Virus record (IMG/VR): IMGVR_UViG_3300020172_005269
Location: 1-42,268 of that record
Length of the DNA stretch: 42,268 nt
Origin: a virus
Direction: 5' to 3' (one strand)
Position numbers and translations under genes: made by a program. Shown here piece after piece: positions 1-7,341 of this stretch. The notes below the pieces were generated by a model that worked only from the letters and a program-made list of their open reading frames with translations, was not told where the DNA came from and searched no databases. The stretch's first letter is position 1. Every line of letters begins with the position of its first letter.

Positions 1-234
1 GAAGAGTTTATTGAAAGCACCACTGCAAGTGAAATCAGTAATCTTGTGATAGATTTGGACGAATATCTAGAAGGTGGTGCTGACGAAATTCATAAACAAT
101 TGCGTGAAGGTTATGGACATATTCCAAAACCACAAGCAAGAAAGATACGAAATTATCTTTATGCAATTCTTGAAGACGCTTGGAGATATAATAATGACAA
201 GAGGCCAGGAAGGAGAAAGAAAAAAACTAAATAA
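1..234 (+). CDS. Hypothetical protein, 3' fragment
   Basis: An open frame runs in from the left edge and ends with TAA at 232-234, so only the C-terminal 77 residues are present. They are charged and probably helical, and end in a very basic tail (RPGRRKKKTK). A GTG at 46 could serve as a start, but nothing in the frame stops before position 1, so a longer gene is more likely. The next gene starts inside its end in another frame, the compact packing usual for small cyanophage genes. I do not recognise the family and no function can be inferred. Confidence 0.6.
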   Translation, partial: EEFIESTTASEISNLVIDLDEYLEGGADEIHKQLREGYGHIPKPQARKIRNYLYAILEDAWRYNNDKRPGRRKKKTK

Positions 235-400
235 ACCAGAACCTCAAATTAATCGAGGTATTGAGTTATTACTTAGGAATAGGAGGAGAAAGTCATTAAG
301 ACCAAAAACATTTCAAGTGAAGTTTGGTAAAATGATTTCTCTTTTCCGAAGAGAGTTTCATTTTTTTATAGAATTTCACTTTGATGTTAGAAAAAAATAG
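194..400 (+). CDS. Small basic hypothetical protein
   Basis: A 68-residue protein starting at the ATG at 194, which overlaps the end of the upstream gene by 41 bases. A longer in-frame extension to 74 would lie almost wholly inside the upstream coding frame, so I prefer the internal start. The product is strongly basic in the middle (RNRRRKSLRPK) and aromatic near the end (REFHFFIEFHFDVRKK). The composition could suit a nucleic-acid-binding accessory protein, but that is only an impression. No family recognised. It sits in a row of short genes of unknown function preceding the halogenase and speD. Confidence 0.55.
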   Translation: MTRGQEGERKKLNKPEPQINRGIELLLRNRRRKSLRPKTFQVKFGKMISLFRREFHFFIEFHFDVRKK

Positions 401-418
401 ACTCTCTGGAGAAAGCAA

Positions 419-655
419 ATGGAACCCGCATATGTAGTTACATTCACTGCAATGTTTACCTTGATTTTTTTTATGGTAGGAGGTATAATTGGTTGGTTAA
501 CTTATAGACATTTGCTAGAATCAAGACCTCCCTATTTACACCCAGAGTTTTTTGATGAAAATGGGCAGGTGATACCCGACGAAATAGTATCTGTACGATT
601 TGAAAATAGAGATTACGATTATGACTACGACGAAGACGAAGAAGACGACGACTGA
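419..655 (+). CDS. Small single-pass membrane protein with acidic tail
   Basis: A 78-residue protein. Residues about 6-28 form one long hydrophobic helix (TFTAMFTLIFFMVGGIIGWL), followed by a soluble stretch and a highly acidic C-terminus of Asp/Glu/Tyr repeats. With no cleavage site visible, it is probably an inner-membrane protein held by an N-terminal anchor. Its end overlaps the start of the next gene, because the acidic tail codons double as that gene's start region. Function unknown. Small membrane proteins of this layout are common in cyanomyoviruses, but I know of no experimental role. Confidence 0.6.
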   Translation: MEPAYVVTFTAMFTLIFFMVGGIIGWLTYRHLLESRPPYLHPEFFDENGQVIPDEIVSVRFENRDYDYDYDEDEEDDD

Positions 656-1190
656 AAAATCAATCGAAACTCTTCCAACAAATCCATTTGTTTTTGAAGT
701 TCTAGAACTTGCTTCAAAACAAAGAATTAATGCAAAAAAAGTTGAAGTTCTAAAAACATATGAGCATGATTCGTTAAAATCAATTTTTATTTGGAATTTT
801 GATGAATCTGTAATTTCACTTCTTCCTGAAGGCGATGTTCCATATGGTGGAGCAACAGAACAAACAGTTTACTCTGGCACACTTTCTGAAAATCTTTCTA
901 GAGAAGCGGCAGGTGGAGAAGCTGCAGTTGGGCAAGATTTGGATGGTAGAGGACGCACATCTTTACGCAGAGAATATCAAAATCTTTACCACTTTGTAAA
1001 GGGTGGTAATAATACACTTTCTACAATTCGTAGAGAGATGATGTTTATTAATATTCTTGAGGGACTTCATCCAAAAGAAGCAGAACTTTTGTGTTTGGTA
1101 AAGGACAAAAAACTTGAAACTAAATATAAGATAAGTTTTGACACTGTGAAAGAGGCTTACCCTGAAATTACCTGGGGAGGTCGTTCATGA
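621..1190 (+). CDS. Conserved phage protein, DUF6433-like
   Basis: 189 residues from the ATG at 621. An upstream ATG at 600 would add seven residues within the previous gene. The start overlaps the upstream gene by 35 bases. The conserved-looking body begins near FVFEVLELASKQR and contains an LPEGDVPYGG segment, a Gly/Ala-rich loop, then a helical region with GLHPKEAELLCLVKDKKL. This pattern resembles, from memory, a family of T4-like phage proteins of unknown function (DUF6433). The stop codon overlaps the next start as ATGA, suggesting translational coupling. No catalytic motif can be seen and no function is assigned. Confidence 0.6.
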   Translation: MTTTKTKKTTTEKSIETLPTNPFVFEVLELASKQRINAKKVEVLKTYEHDSLKSIFIWNFDESVISLLPEGDVPYGGATEQTVYSGTLSENLSREAAGGEAAVGQDLDGRGRTSLRREYQNLYHFVKGGNNTLSTIRREMMFINILEGLHPKEAELLCLVKDKKLETKYKISFDTVKEAYPEITWGGRS

Positions 1191-1519
1191 CAGCAGTTGC
1201 GGAGAAAAAAATGGCAGAACAAAGACGAGAAGATAAAAAGATTGTTGCTGCCGAATATGGATGTGAAATTGTTTTAGAAAAAACAACTCTGCAACAAGTA
1301 AATGATCCTTCATTTCCAAGTGATGCCAAACTAATTTGGTATCAAGTTGATGGTGAAATCCATATGGATCTTTGTCGTGGTAGAAATGTGAAGATATTTG
1401 ATATGTACTATGACAAGTATGGTTCTGGTTCTATTAAGAAAATTGATTTTGGGTATGGAAGAGTAAATCCTAAACTATGGGGATATAAGGCGCCTGAATC
1501 GAAAAGAAAAAGAAAATGA
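1187..1519 (+). CDS. Hypothetical protein
   Basis: A 110-residue protein whose ATG overlaps the preceding stop (ATGA at 1187-1190) and whose end overlaps the next ATG. It therefore belongs to one polycistronic unit. The N-terminal 25 residues are charged and probably helical. The middle (AKLIWYQVDGEIHMDLCRG) looks like a small beta sheet, and the C-terminus is basic (KAPESKRKRK). The pattern of aromatic residues and glycines (DMYYDKYGSGSIKKIDFGYG) suggests a compact folded domain. I do not recognise the family and assign no function. Confidence 0.55.
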   Translation: MTAVAEKKMAEQRREDKKIVAAEYGCEIVLEKTTLQQVNDPSFPSDAKLIWYQVDGEIHMDLCRGRNVKIFDMYYDKYGSGSIKKIDFGYGRVNPKLWGYKAPESKRKRK

Positions 1520-1734
1520 AAAAAATTATTCGTAAAATTAAATCAAATGTTTCGGCAACAAGAATGACTTATTTTTCTGTTGCTTGTGTGGTTGCTATAG
1601 GCAATACATTAACTGGTTGGGGAGTCATTAGCTGGGTACTTTACATTCCACCCATTGCTTTATCTTTAGCTGCTGTTACTGGAGTTTGTCCTTTTAAAAT
1701 TATATTTGAAAAACTTGGATTTGGATCTGATTGA
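1516..1734 (+). CDS. Small inner-membrane protein, DUF2892-like
   Basis: 72 residues with a basic N-terminus (MKKIIRKIK) followed by two closely spaced hydrophobic helices at about 19-38 and 40-58, then TGVCPFKIIFEKLGF. A paired transmembrane hairpin ending in a G-x-C-P motif is typical of the DUF2892 family of short membrane proteins found in bacteria and phages, whose function is not established. The positive N-terminus predicts a cytoplasmic location for that end. The start overlaps the upstream stop. The halogenase-like gene follows only three bases after its end. Confidence 0.5.
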   Translation: MKKIIRKIKSNVSATRMTYFSVACVVAIGNTLTGWGVISWVLYIPPIALSLAAVTGVCPFKIIFEKLGFGSD

Positions 1735-1737
1735 AAA

Positions 1738-3222
1738 ATGCATGTATGTATTGTTGGAACAGGAGCTGCTGGGTGGATATCTTGTAATATTTTGAAATCT
1801 ATTCCCTTTATCGCGGAAATAACAATAATAGGATCTCCAAATATACCTTCCATAGGTGTTGGAGAATCTACTACTCTTTCTATTATCAGAGCTCATAAAA
1901 ATATTGAGGATCATGATAGAAAAGAGTTTATAAAAACTTCTGACGCAACAGTAAAGTATGGAGTATATTATAAAGATTGGTCTAAAAATGACTTCATACA
2001 TTCATTCAAAGCTTATGAAAAACCAAAACAATTAAAAGATTTAAAGATTAAAAGTGTGTATCAATACATGAGAACTTTTGGTAATAAATCGGAAAATGTA
2101 CAATATCATGATTTGATTAACCGAAAATTTTTTAATTTAATTAGAGAAAATAAAGTTTTTCTTTCACCAGAAGAATCTCACTCTTGGCATTTTGATGCTT
2201 CAAAGTATATTAGTTACTTAAAAAATCTTGCACTAAAAAATCAAAAAATAAAACTAGTAAAAGAAACTGTTGTTGACTGTATTAGAAATGAACGAGGATT
2301 GATTGAGGAACTAATACTTTCAAATGGAAAACGAATAAAGGCAGATTATTATATAAATTCAAGCGGAACTTCTGAGGTAAACACTAAAGTATTTGACGAA
2401 AAATATCAAGATTTATCTGATGTTCTACTTACAAATAAAGCTGTATTTTGTCCAATAGAATATGAAACTTATGAGGATAAAAAAAATAAACTTCACCCAT
2501 ATACTATATCAAAAACTATGGATTATGGATGGAGGTGGATTACTCCAACTTGGTCTAGAATCGGGACAGGATATGTTTTCAGTACAAATCACGTAAGCAT
2601 TTCTAATGCTATTGATGAGTTTATTGACGATTTGGATGAAGAAGGTGTTTCTCCAAGAACAGTAGATTTTAATCCAAGATATAACAAAGAACCTTTTAAA
2701 TTTAATACTTGTTCCATAGGATTATCTGGTGGATTTTTAGAACCTTTAGACGCCCCCGGTCTAGCTTTTACTTATGACTTTTCTGTAAAACTTCCCCAAT
2801 TATTATCAAAATATTATGATTGTACTATGTTCGGTGAAAATAAAAATTATTTGAAAGAGGTTGAATCTCTTAATAATGAATATATTGATTCCATGAAATG
2901 GTGGACATCATTTATATTGTGCCAATACAAAACTTGTCATAGAGATGACACTGATTTTTGGTTGGATCAAAAGAATGTTGAATATGATTATTATAATGAA
3001 ATACTGGAAAGTATTGATAATTTGGACGAAAGATATCCAAATAAAGAAGATGATATTAACATGTTCACATTTACTATGGCAGCAAAGGATATTAATTGGA
3101 AAACTAAATTAGAGATAGAACCGTTTTCTTTAGAAGACGAGGAATATCTAACTGTAGATCATATAAAATGGATAGAGAGTTTTCATAGTGATCACTGGAA
3201 ATCAATTGGAGAAAATGTATGA
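1738..3222 (+). CDS. Flavin-dependent tryptophan halogenase-like oxidoreductase
   Basis: A 494-residue protein of the FAD-dependent halogenase family (Trp_halogenase, PrnA/RebH type). Visible motifs are the N-terminal dinucleotide fold GTGAAG at residues 7-12, GVGEST at about 40-45, a lysine-containing helix (FIKTSDATVKYG) where the catalytic Lys of PrnA lies, and a WRWITP segment matching the family WxWxIP signature. The later flavin-loop motif reads GFLEPLDAPG (D338 to G341), where tryptophan halogenases have PLESTG. Known members use FADH2, O2 and halide to form hypohalous acid in a buried cavity. The changed loop makes true halogenation uncertain. It is transcribed with the neighbouring small genes and speD. 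The family call is firm; the reaction is not. Confidence 0.8.
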   Translation: MHVCIVGTGAAGWISCNILKSIPFIAEITIIGSPNIPSIGVGESTTLSIIRAHKNIEDHDRKEFIKTSDATVKYGVYYKDWSKNDFIHSFKAYEKPKQLKDLKIKSVYQYMRTFGNKSENVQYHDLINRKFFNLIRENKVFLSPEESHSWHFDASKYISYLKNLALKNQKIKLVKETVVDCIRNERGLIEELILSNGKRIKADYYINSSGTSEVNTKVFDEKYQDLSDVLLTNKAVFCPIEYETYEDKKNKLHPYTISKTMDYGWRWITPTWSRIGTGYVFSTNHVSISNAIDEFIDDLDEEGVSPRTVDFNPRYNKEPFKFNTCSIGLSGGFLEPLDAPGLAFTYDFSVKLPQLLSKYYDCTMFGENKNYLKEVESLNNEYIDSMKWWTSFILCQYKTCHRDDTDFWLDQKNVEYDYYNEILESIDNLDERYPNKEDDINMFTFTMAAKDINWKTKLEIEPFSLEDEEYLTVDHIKWIESFHSDHWKSIGENV

Positions 3223-3407
3223 ATTCTGGATTCAAAAATAACAATCTAAATATTACGATAAATACGGATGAAGTAAAAACCTTACTAAAAAAATATAAGA
3301 AGATTAAGAAGTATATGAAATCTTCTTTATATACTATTAAAACTATAGATGGAAACGAAAAAATTGTTAGTGATTTAATTGGAGATTTGAAGGAAACTGA
3401 TGGGTAA
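3219..3407 (+). CDS. Hypothetical small lysine-rich protein
   Basis: A 62-residue protein joining the halogenase-like gene and speD. Its ATG overlaps the upstream stop (ATGA at 3219-3222), and its end overlaps the speD start by eight bases. The central part is a lysine-rich amphipathic helix (KTLLKKYKKIKKYMK) followed by a short probable beta segment and an acidic end. The overlaps at both ends argue for a real, translationally coupled gene rather than a chance frame. I do not recognise a family and no function can be proposed. Confidence 0.5.
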   Translation: MNSGFKNNNLNITINTDEVKTLLKKYKKIKKYMKSSLYTIKTIDGNEKIVSDLIGDLKETDG

Positions 3408-3726
3408 GCATTATTTACTTAATTTATACGGATGCTCATTTGTCCTTTTAGATGATGAGAACTATCTTATAGATTTACTAGAAAATGCAGCAATTGCAAG
3501 TGGCGCCACTGTAATTCAAACTATTTCCAAAAAGTTTGAACCACAGGGTGTCACTGTTATTTGTTTGCTTTCAGAAAGTCATATCTCAATTCATACCTGG
3601 CCTGAGGAAGGTAAAGCTGCAGTGGATGTTTATACTTGTGGTGATTGCAATCCAAAAATTGGTTGTGATATTATTATCCAACAATTATATGCAACTAATC
3701 ATACTATGAGTTACATAGAGCGGTAA
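3400..3726 (+). CDS. speD: S-adenosylmethionine decarboxylase proenzyme
   Basis: 108 residues. This is the pyruvoyl-dependent enzyme that decarboxylates S-adenosylmethionine to supply aminopropyl groups for spermidine synthesis. It is made as a proenzyme that self-cleaves. The cleavage motif LSESHISIHTWPE is intact, with scission expected between E59 and S60, and S60 becoming the pyruvoyl group. His65 and Cys80 have the same spacing from the serine as the processing and catalytic residues of the short Thermotoga-type enzyme. speD is a known auxiliary metabolic gene of marine cyanophages. It ends a tightly packed operon and is followed 63 bases later by a strong terminator. Confidence 0.95.
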   Translation: MGKHYLLNLYGCSFVLLDDENYLIDLLENAAIASGATVIQTISKKFEPQGVTVICLLSESHISIHTWPEEGKAAVDVYTCGDCNPKIGCDIIIQQLYATNHTMSYIER

Positions 3727-3789
3727 TAAAATGAATAATTACTTTTTACAATTTAATATTGCAAGCATTTAAAAGTTGTTTGGGTTATT

Positions 3790-3815
3790 GAGAGGTTGAC
3801 ACCTCTCTTTTTTTT
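3790..3815 (+). terminator. Rho-independent terminator after speD
   Basis: A perfect seven-base-pair stem (GAGAGGT/ACCTCTC) with a TGAC loop is followed directly by eight T residues. It closes the operon ending with speD. The right half doubles as a promoter: TTGACA overlaps the loop and stem. Confidence 0.9.
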
Positions 3816-3824
3816 ACGTATAAT
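3796..3824 (+). promoter_or_regulatory. Consensus sigma70-type promoter nested in the speD terminator
   Basis: TTGACA at 3796-3801, a 17-base spacer and TATAAT at 3819-3824 give a perfect match to the bacterial housekeeping promoter. The -35 box spans the loop of the terminator hairpin, so the same bases end one transcript and start the next. The first downstream gene begins at 3848, which suits an early transcript covering the small gene and thyX. Confidence 0.85.
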
Positions 3825-3847
3825 CATTTTGTAAGATTTTTTAAAAA

Positions 3848-4021
3848 ATGGATAGGGAAAAACTTAAACTAATAATAGGAAATCTTGAGTCTCTAGTAGA
3901 TTGTCTCAAGTCAGAAGTTTATTCTGATGTAGATTCACATAAAATGGACTACAAAGAAATCACCACACACCTTTCAGATTACGACGAAATTTTTTATGAC
4001 GATGATGGATATGCCGACTGA
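3848..4021 (+). CDS. Small acidic hypothetical protein
   Basis: 57 residues from the ATG at 3848, 24 bases downstream of the -10 box of the consensus promoter. The protein begins with a probable helix (MDREKLKLIIGNLESLVDCLK), and its second half is very acidic (DYDEIFYDDDGYAD). It overlaps the longest possible thyX reading frame. Its position as the first gene after an early promoter supports it being real and expressed early. Very short acidic phage proteins sometimes act as inhibitors or DNA mimics of host factors, but nothing here specifically shows this. Family not recognised. Confidence 0.55.
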   Translation: MDREKLKLIIGNLESLVDCLKSEVYSDVDSHKMDYKEITTHLSDYDEIFYDDDGYAD

Positions 4022-4721
4022 GTTTGAGTTTATGAAACCAGAAGTAAAACTCATTAGTGTTACACCCAATGCAGAGAAGCATATGGCTTACTGCGCTCGG
4101 GTAAGTAATCCTAACAATCAAGACAATGAAAAATTTTCGGGACTTCTTAAATATTGTATTAATCACCAACATTGGAGTATTTTTGAACAAGCTTCAATGA
4201 CTGTAGAGATTAATACGACTAGGGGACTGGCAGCTCAAATTTTACGTCATAGGAGTTTTACATATCAAGAATTCTCGCAAAGATATGCTGATACAAATCT
4301 TTTGGGAGGGGCTATTCCTCTTCCAGAACTTCGAAGGCAAGATACAAAGAACCGCCAAAACAGTATCGACGATATTCCTGATTATCTGAAATTGACACTT
4401 TTAGAAGATATCCGAGTTCATTTTGAACATGCTCAGAGACTCTATGATCGTCTGCTGGAGAAGGGAGTGGCAAAGGAGTGTTCAAGGTTCGTACTGCCCC
4501 TAGCTACGCCCACAAGACTCTATATGACCGGTTCTGTGCGGTCATGGATCCATTATATTGATCTTCGTTCGTCACATGGAACTCAGAAAGAACATATGGA
4601 AATTGCAGAACTGATTCGTTGTATTTTTACCTGCCAGTTTCCTTCTGTATCTGAAGCACTGGGATGGACTCGTGAAGGTTGTGACGAATGTGTTGATCCA
4701 CGTTCAGTGACTATTGAATAA
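3996..4721 (+). CDS. thyX: Flavin-dependent thymidylate synthase
   Basis: ThyX converts dUMP to dTMP using methylene-tetrahydrofolate, FAD and NADPH, supplying thymidine for phage DNA. The signature RHRxxxxxxxSxR is present as RHRSFTYQEFSQR at about residues 84-96 of the 241-residue frame. Other typical family segments are present: HWSIFEQASMT, LRHRSF and the C-terminal WIHYIDLRSSHGTQKEH. The exact start is uncertain. ATGs at 3996, 4011 and 4032 are all in frame; the core fold seems to begin with KPEVKLISVTPNAEKH, so the 4032 start (229 residues), which also avoids overlap with the upstream gene, is quite possible. It is followed by a late-promoter-like box. Confidence 0.95.
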   Translation: MTMMDMPTEFEFMKPEVKLISVTPNAEKHMAYCARVSNPNNQDNEKFSGLLKYCINHQHWSIFEQASMTVEINTTRGLAAQILRHRSFTYQEFSQRYADTNLLGGAIPLPELRRQDTKNRQNSIDDIPDYLKLTLLEDIRVHFEHAQRLYDRLLEKGVAKECSRFVLPLATPTRLYMTGSVRSWIHYIDLRSSHGTQKEHMEIAELIRCIFTCQFPSVSEALGWTREGCDECVDPRSVTIE

Positions 4722-4724
4722 ATA
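4717..4724 (+). promoter_or_regulatory. Late promoter box
   Basis: AATAAATA matches the T4-type late promoter -10 element (NATAAATA). It overlaps the thyX stop codon and lies 22 bases before the ATG at 4747. No -35 element is expected for this class, which depends on the phage late sigma factor, gp33 and the sliding clamp. Confidence 0.6.
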
Positions 4725-4746
4725 TTAATATATCTTTATGTAACTT

Positions 4747-4995
4747 ATGGCAACTTATCCTGTTATTAATAGGACCACAGGCGAACAAAAGGATGTGGTC
4801 CTTAGTGTTCATGATTGGGATCAATGGAAGAAGGATAATCCTGAATGGGAAAGAGATTGGTCTGATCCCACAACTTGCCCCTCTTCTGGAGAGATGGGTG
4901 AGGTGTATGACAGACTTAAAAAATCTCATCCTGGTTGGAATGATGTTCTTTATAAAGCTTCAAAAGTTCCTGGTTCAAAAGTAAAATCAATTTAA
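4747..4995 (+). CDS. Conserved cyanophage hypothetical protein
   Basis: An 82-residue protein with its own late-promoter-like box upstream, suggesting it is made late and could be a virion or assembly component. Its sequence is tryptophan-rich and acidic (VHDWDQWKKDNPEWERDWSD) and ends with a conserved-looking basic tail (ASKVPGSKVKSI). I remember very similar small proteins beside thyX and phoH in other cyanomyoviruses, but know no assigned role. There is no signal peptide or membrane segment, and only one cysteine, so a zinc site is unlikely. After the stop comes a run of about 13 T residues before phoH. Confidence 0.6.
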   Translation: MATYPVINRTTGEQKDVVLSVHDWDQWKKDNPEWERDWSDPTTCPSSGEMGEVYDRLKKSHPGWNDVLYKASKVPGSKVKSI

Positions 4996-5012
4996 TTTTT
5001 TTTTTTTTATAT

Positions 5013-5765
5013 ATGGCAAGAAGAAGGAAAGAGGATCAACCGATTGGTGTTGGAATGACTGCTAAGCAAATGAAACGCAAAAAGCCAATCAATATTGACT
5101 TAATGAAAGATATTGATCCTTTAACAGAAAATCAAAAGAGATTGTATGCATCTTACGAATCTAACAAAAACATTGTTGCTTACGGATGCGCTGGAACTGG
5201 AAAAACTTTTATAACACTTTATAATGCTATTCAAGATGTTCTAGATGATAGAACTCCATATGAAAAAATTTATATCGTAAGGTCACTTGTTGCCACTAGA
5301 GAGATTGGATTTCTTCCTGGAGATCATGAAGATAAATCTTCTCTTTACCAAATTCCATATAAGAATATGGTAAAATATATGTTCCAGTTACCTACAGATG
5401 CAGATTTTGAAATGCTTTATGGAAATCTAAAAACACAGGGTACAATTGGTTTTTGGTCAACTTCTTTTATTAGGGGAACAACTTTAGATAATTCTATTAT
5501 TATTGTAGATGAGTTTCAGAATTTGAATTTTCATGAACTAGATTCTATTATTACTCGTGTTGGCGAAAATTCAAAGATCATGTTTTGCGGTGACGCATCG
5601 CAATCAGATTTAGTGAAAACAAATGAAAAAAATGGTATTATTGATTTCATGAAGATTCTTCGCGTTATGCCCTCCGTTGATATTATTGAATTCCAAGTAG
5701 AAGACATTGTAAGATCTGGATTTGTTAAGGAGTATATTCTCGCTAAAATGGAAGTAGGTGTATGA
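5013..5765 (+). CDS. phoH: PhoH-like ATPase
   Basis: 250 residues of the PhoH family, a P-loop NTPase with a helicase-like ATPase fold. The Walker A motif GCAGTGKT lies at residues 58-65, and the Walker B motif SIIIVDEFQN has D166 and E167. An N-terminal basic extension precedes an ENQKRLYASYE segment resembling a Q-motif. phoH is very widespread in marine phages. It was first linked to phosphate stress in E. coli, but its biochemical role in phage infection is unproven, and RNA or nucleotide metabolism has also been suggested. No clear Shine-Dalgarno precedes the ATG; a T-rich run does. Its stop overlaps the next ATG. Confidence 0.95.
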   Translation: MARRRKEDQPIGVGMTAKQMKRKKPINIDLMKDIDPLTENQKRLYASYESNKNIVAYGCAGTGKTFITLYNAIQDVLDDRTPYEKIYIVRSLVATREIGFLPGDHEDKSSLYQIPYKNMVKYMFQLPTDADFEMLYGNLKTQGTIGFWSTSFIRGTTLDNSIIIVDEFQNLNFHELDSIITRVGENSKIMFCGDASQSDLVKTNEKNGIIDFMKILRVMPSVDIIEFQVEDIVRSGFVKEYILAKMEVGV

Positions 5766-6442
5766 GTTTTATTCATTGTAATTTTTTAGGTGATCTTGAA
5801 CTAGAAAAGAAAGAAACTAATGGCATCCGTCTGTACAATCTTCCTGATGGGCAGTGGGTGCCTTCTATTACTTCAGTAACCAGTTTCTATAATCGACAAA
5901 TCTTCATTGATTGGCGCAAAAGAGTTGGACTTGAAGAAGCAAACCGTATTACTAAAAGAGCAACTGCAAGAGGAACTGATTTTCACCAAGTCTGTCAGGA
6001 CTATTTGGAAAATAAAGAATTGGATTGGAATGATTACCAACCAATGACAAAGATTATGTTCATTCATGCTAAACCTTATCTTGATAAGATAAATAATATT
6101 CATGCAATTGAAAGAACTCTTTATTCAGAATATCTTGGACTTGCTGGAAGAGTAGACTGTATTGCTGAATATGAAGGAGAACTTGCAGTTATAGACTTTA
6201 AGACTTCAGATAAGATTAAACCAGAAGCTTGGATTGAAAATTACTTTGTCCAAGAAATGTTTTATGCTGCTGCATACTACGAATTGACTAAAATTCCTCC
6301 AATTAAGTTAATTACTCTAATGGTTACTCCTGGTGGAGAAGTCAAAGTATTTGACAAAAGAAACAAAGGGGATTATATTAAGTTATTAGTTCGATACATC
6401 AAAGAATTTGTACGTCACAATACTGGGCAAAATGGAGAATGA
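5762..6442 (+). CDS. PD-(D/E)XK exonuclease, RecB/MGME1-like
   Basis: 226 residues, starting at an ATG that overlaps the phoH stop (ATGA). The RecB-type nuclease motif is clear: GRVD (D132), then AVIDFKTS with D145 and K147, the DxK pair that binds metal. It is followed by a helix with the QxxxY-like element of this nuclease class (VQEMFYAAAYYEL). An earlier SVTSFYNRQIFIDWRKRVGLEEAN segment resembles single-stranded-DNA exonucleases such as the mitochondrial MGME1 group. A role in DNA recombination or host DNA breakdown is likely from family knowledge. Its end overlaps the gp33 start by 11 bases, and a possible promoter for gp33 lies inside its 3' part. Confidence 0.85.
   Translation: MSFIHCNFLGDLELEKKETNGIRLYNLPDGQWVPSITSVTSFYNRQIFIDWRKRVGLEEANRITKRATARGTDFHQVCQDYLENKELDWNDYQPMTKIMFIHAKPYLDKINNIHAIERTLYSEYLGLAGRVDCIAEYEGELAVIDFKTSDKIKPEAWIENYFVQEMFYAAAYYELTKIPPIKLITLMVTPGGEVKVFDKRNKGDYIKLLVRYIKEFVRHNTGQNGE
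6351..6379 (+). promoter_or_regulatory. Possible sigma70-type promoter before gp33
   Basis: TTGACA at 6351-6356, a 17-base spacer and TATATT at 6374-6379 lie inside the end of the nuclease gene, 52 bases before the gp33 ATG. The -35 box forms most of the right arm of a small inverted repeat (GTCAAA, three bases, TTTGAC at 6341-6355). It is weaker than the 3796 promoter because it lies in coding DNA and could be chance. Confidence 0.45.
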
Positions 6443-6689
6443 ATTAGAAAAGGCATTAGAAAATAAATTTTTCTGTCCTTCGAGGTTTGCTAAAGAAATT
6501 GAGTCTTTGGTTCAAATAAATGAGGAGATGAATTATATTGATGCAATAGTTCATTTTTGCTCAGAAAATAATATTGACATTGAATCAGTTCCCAAACTTC
6601 TTTCAAAACCATTGAAAGAAAAGATAAAGTATGAAGCAATGGAACTAAACTTCTTGAAAAAGAGTTCTCGTGCTAAATTACCAATTTGA
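6432..6689 (+). CDS. 33: Late transcription coactivator, T4 gp33 homologue
   Basis: 85 residues from the ATG at 6432; an in-frame ATG at 6408 would extend into the nuclease gene. T4 gp33 binds the beta-flap of host RNA polymerase and links it to the sliding clamp to activate late promoters. The features seen are a helical body with CPSRFAKEIESLV, YIDAIVHFCSENNIDIESV, and the strongly conserved-looking LKEKIKYEAMELNFLKKSS end. The order 33-59-(DUF1825)-32 matches the T4 33-59-32 cluster, which supports the call. The many NATAAATA boxes in this window are its expected targets. Confidence 0.75.
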   Translation: MENELEKALENKFFCPSRFAKEIESLVQINEEMNYIDAIVHFCSENNIDIESVPKLLSKPLKEKIKYEAMELNFLKKSSRAKLPI

Positions 6690-6744
6690 TTACATTTTTT
6701 CCTGAAAAAAATTTCGGCAAAAAAATTCACATATTAGTTTTTTA

Positions 6745-7341
6745 ATGATGCCATTTGACGCTTATAAAATTTATCTTGCTCTAAAAAATCACTTTACCAA
6801 AAGCACTTATGATTATCATAAGTATGCAGGAAAGACCAGAGCAAGTTTACAGTCTTTTTACAAAAGAAAAGATCGTTTTTGGTTTGAAAAACTTTCTAGA
6901 AATAAAACTGAAGAAGAAGTTATTAATTTTTTTGTTTCAAATTTCGTATCTTCTGATGACCCAACTAATTTGTGGATTGGAAGTATTATTAGAGAAGGTG
7001 AAGATAATTATAAAAAATGGCAAAAGAGAGTTCAGTCATTAACGTATTTCTTCAAGGAAGAGACTGAAGATTTGTTCAGAGAAAATAAAGTAGACGAAGT
7101 TTTTGATTGTTCAAAGGGACATCCTATTATTCTCAAAAAATTCTTAACTGGAAAAATTTCTCCAGAAACAATGATCATTTATGATCAAATTTTTGGTTAT
7201 CTTAATAATTTTGATAAAAAACTAAAAGATCCTGTTTGGGAAACTGTCAGTTTAAAATTAAAAAAATATTCGCCGTTCATACATATAGATGTATTTCATT
7301 ACAAAAAAATTTGTAAGCAAATTATTCTAGAGGAAGCATGA
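6745..7341 (+). CDS. 59: DNA helicase loader, T4 gp59 homologue
   Basis: 198 residues, close to the 217 of T4 gp59, which loads the gp41 replicative helicase onto gp32-coated single-stranded DNA at forks and recombination intermediates. The N-terminus FDAYKIYLALKNHFT and the following YHKYAGKTRASLQSFYKRKDRFWFEKLS are typical of the family's DNA-binding HMG-like domain. The C-terminal half is helical and ends in a metal-free helical bundle pattern. It sits between gp33 and gp32 as in T4. The second codon is also ATG, so the start could be 6748. Its end overlaps the next start (ATGA). Confidence 0.85.
   Translation: MMPFDAYKIYLALKNHFTKSTYDYHKYAGKTRASLQSFYKRKDRFWFEKLSRNKTEEEVINFFVSNFVSSDDPTNLWIGSIIREGEDNYKKWQKRVQSLTYFFKEETEDLFRENKVDEVFDCSKGHPIILKKFLTGKISPETMIIYDQIFGYLNNFDKKLKDPVWETVSLKLKKYSPFIHIDVFHYKKICKQIILEEA

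Noticed and set aside
4993-5012. T-rich run before phoH read as a terminator
   Set aside because: There is no hairpin next to the run of about 13 T residues.
6088-6100. GATAAATAA inside the nuclease gene, and TAAATAAAT near 37202
   Set aside because: The first matches the late box but lies mid-gene with no start codon at suitable spacing. The second lacks the required ATAAATA core.
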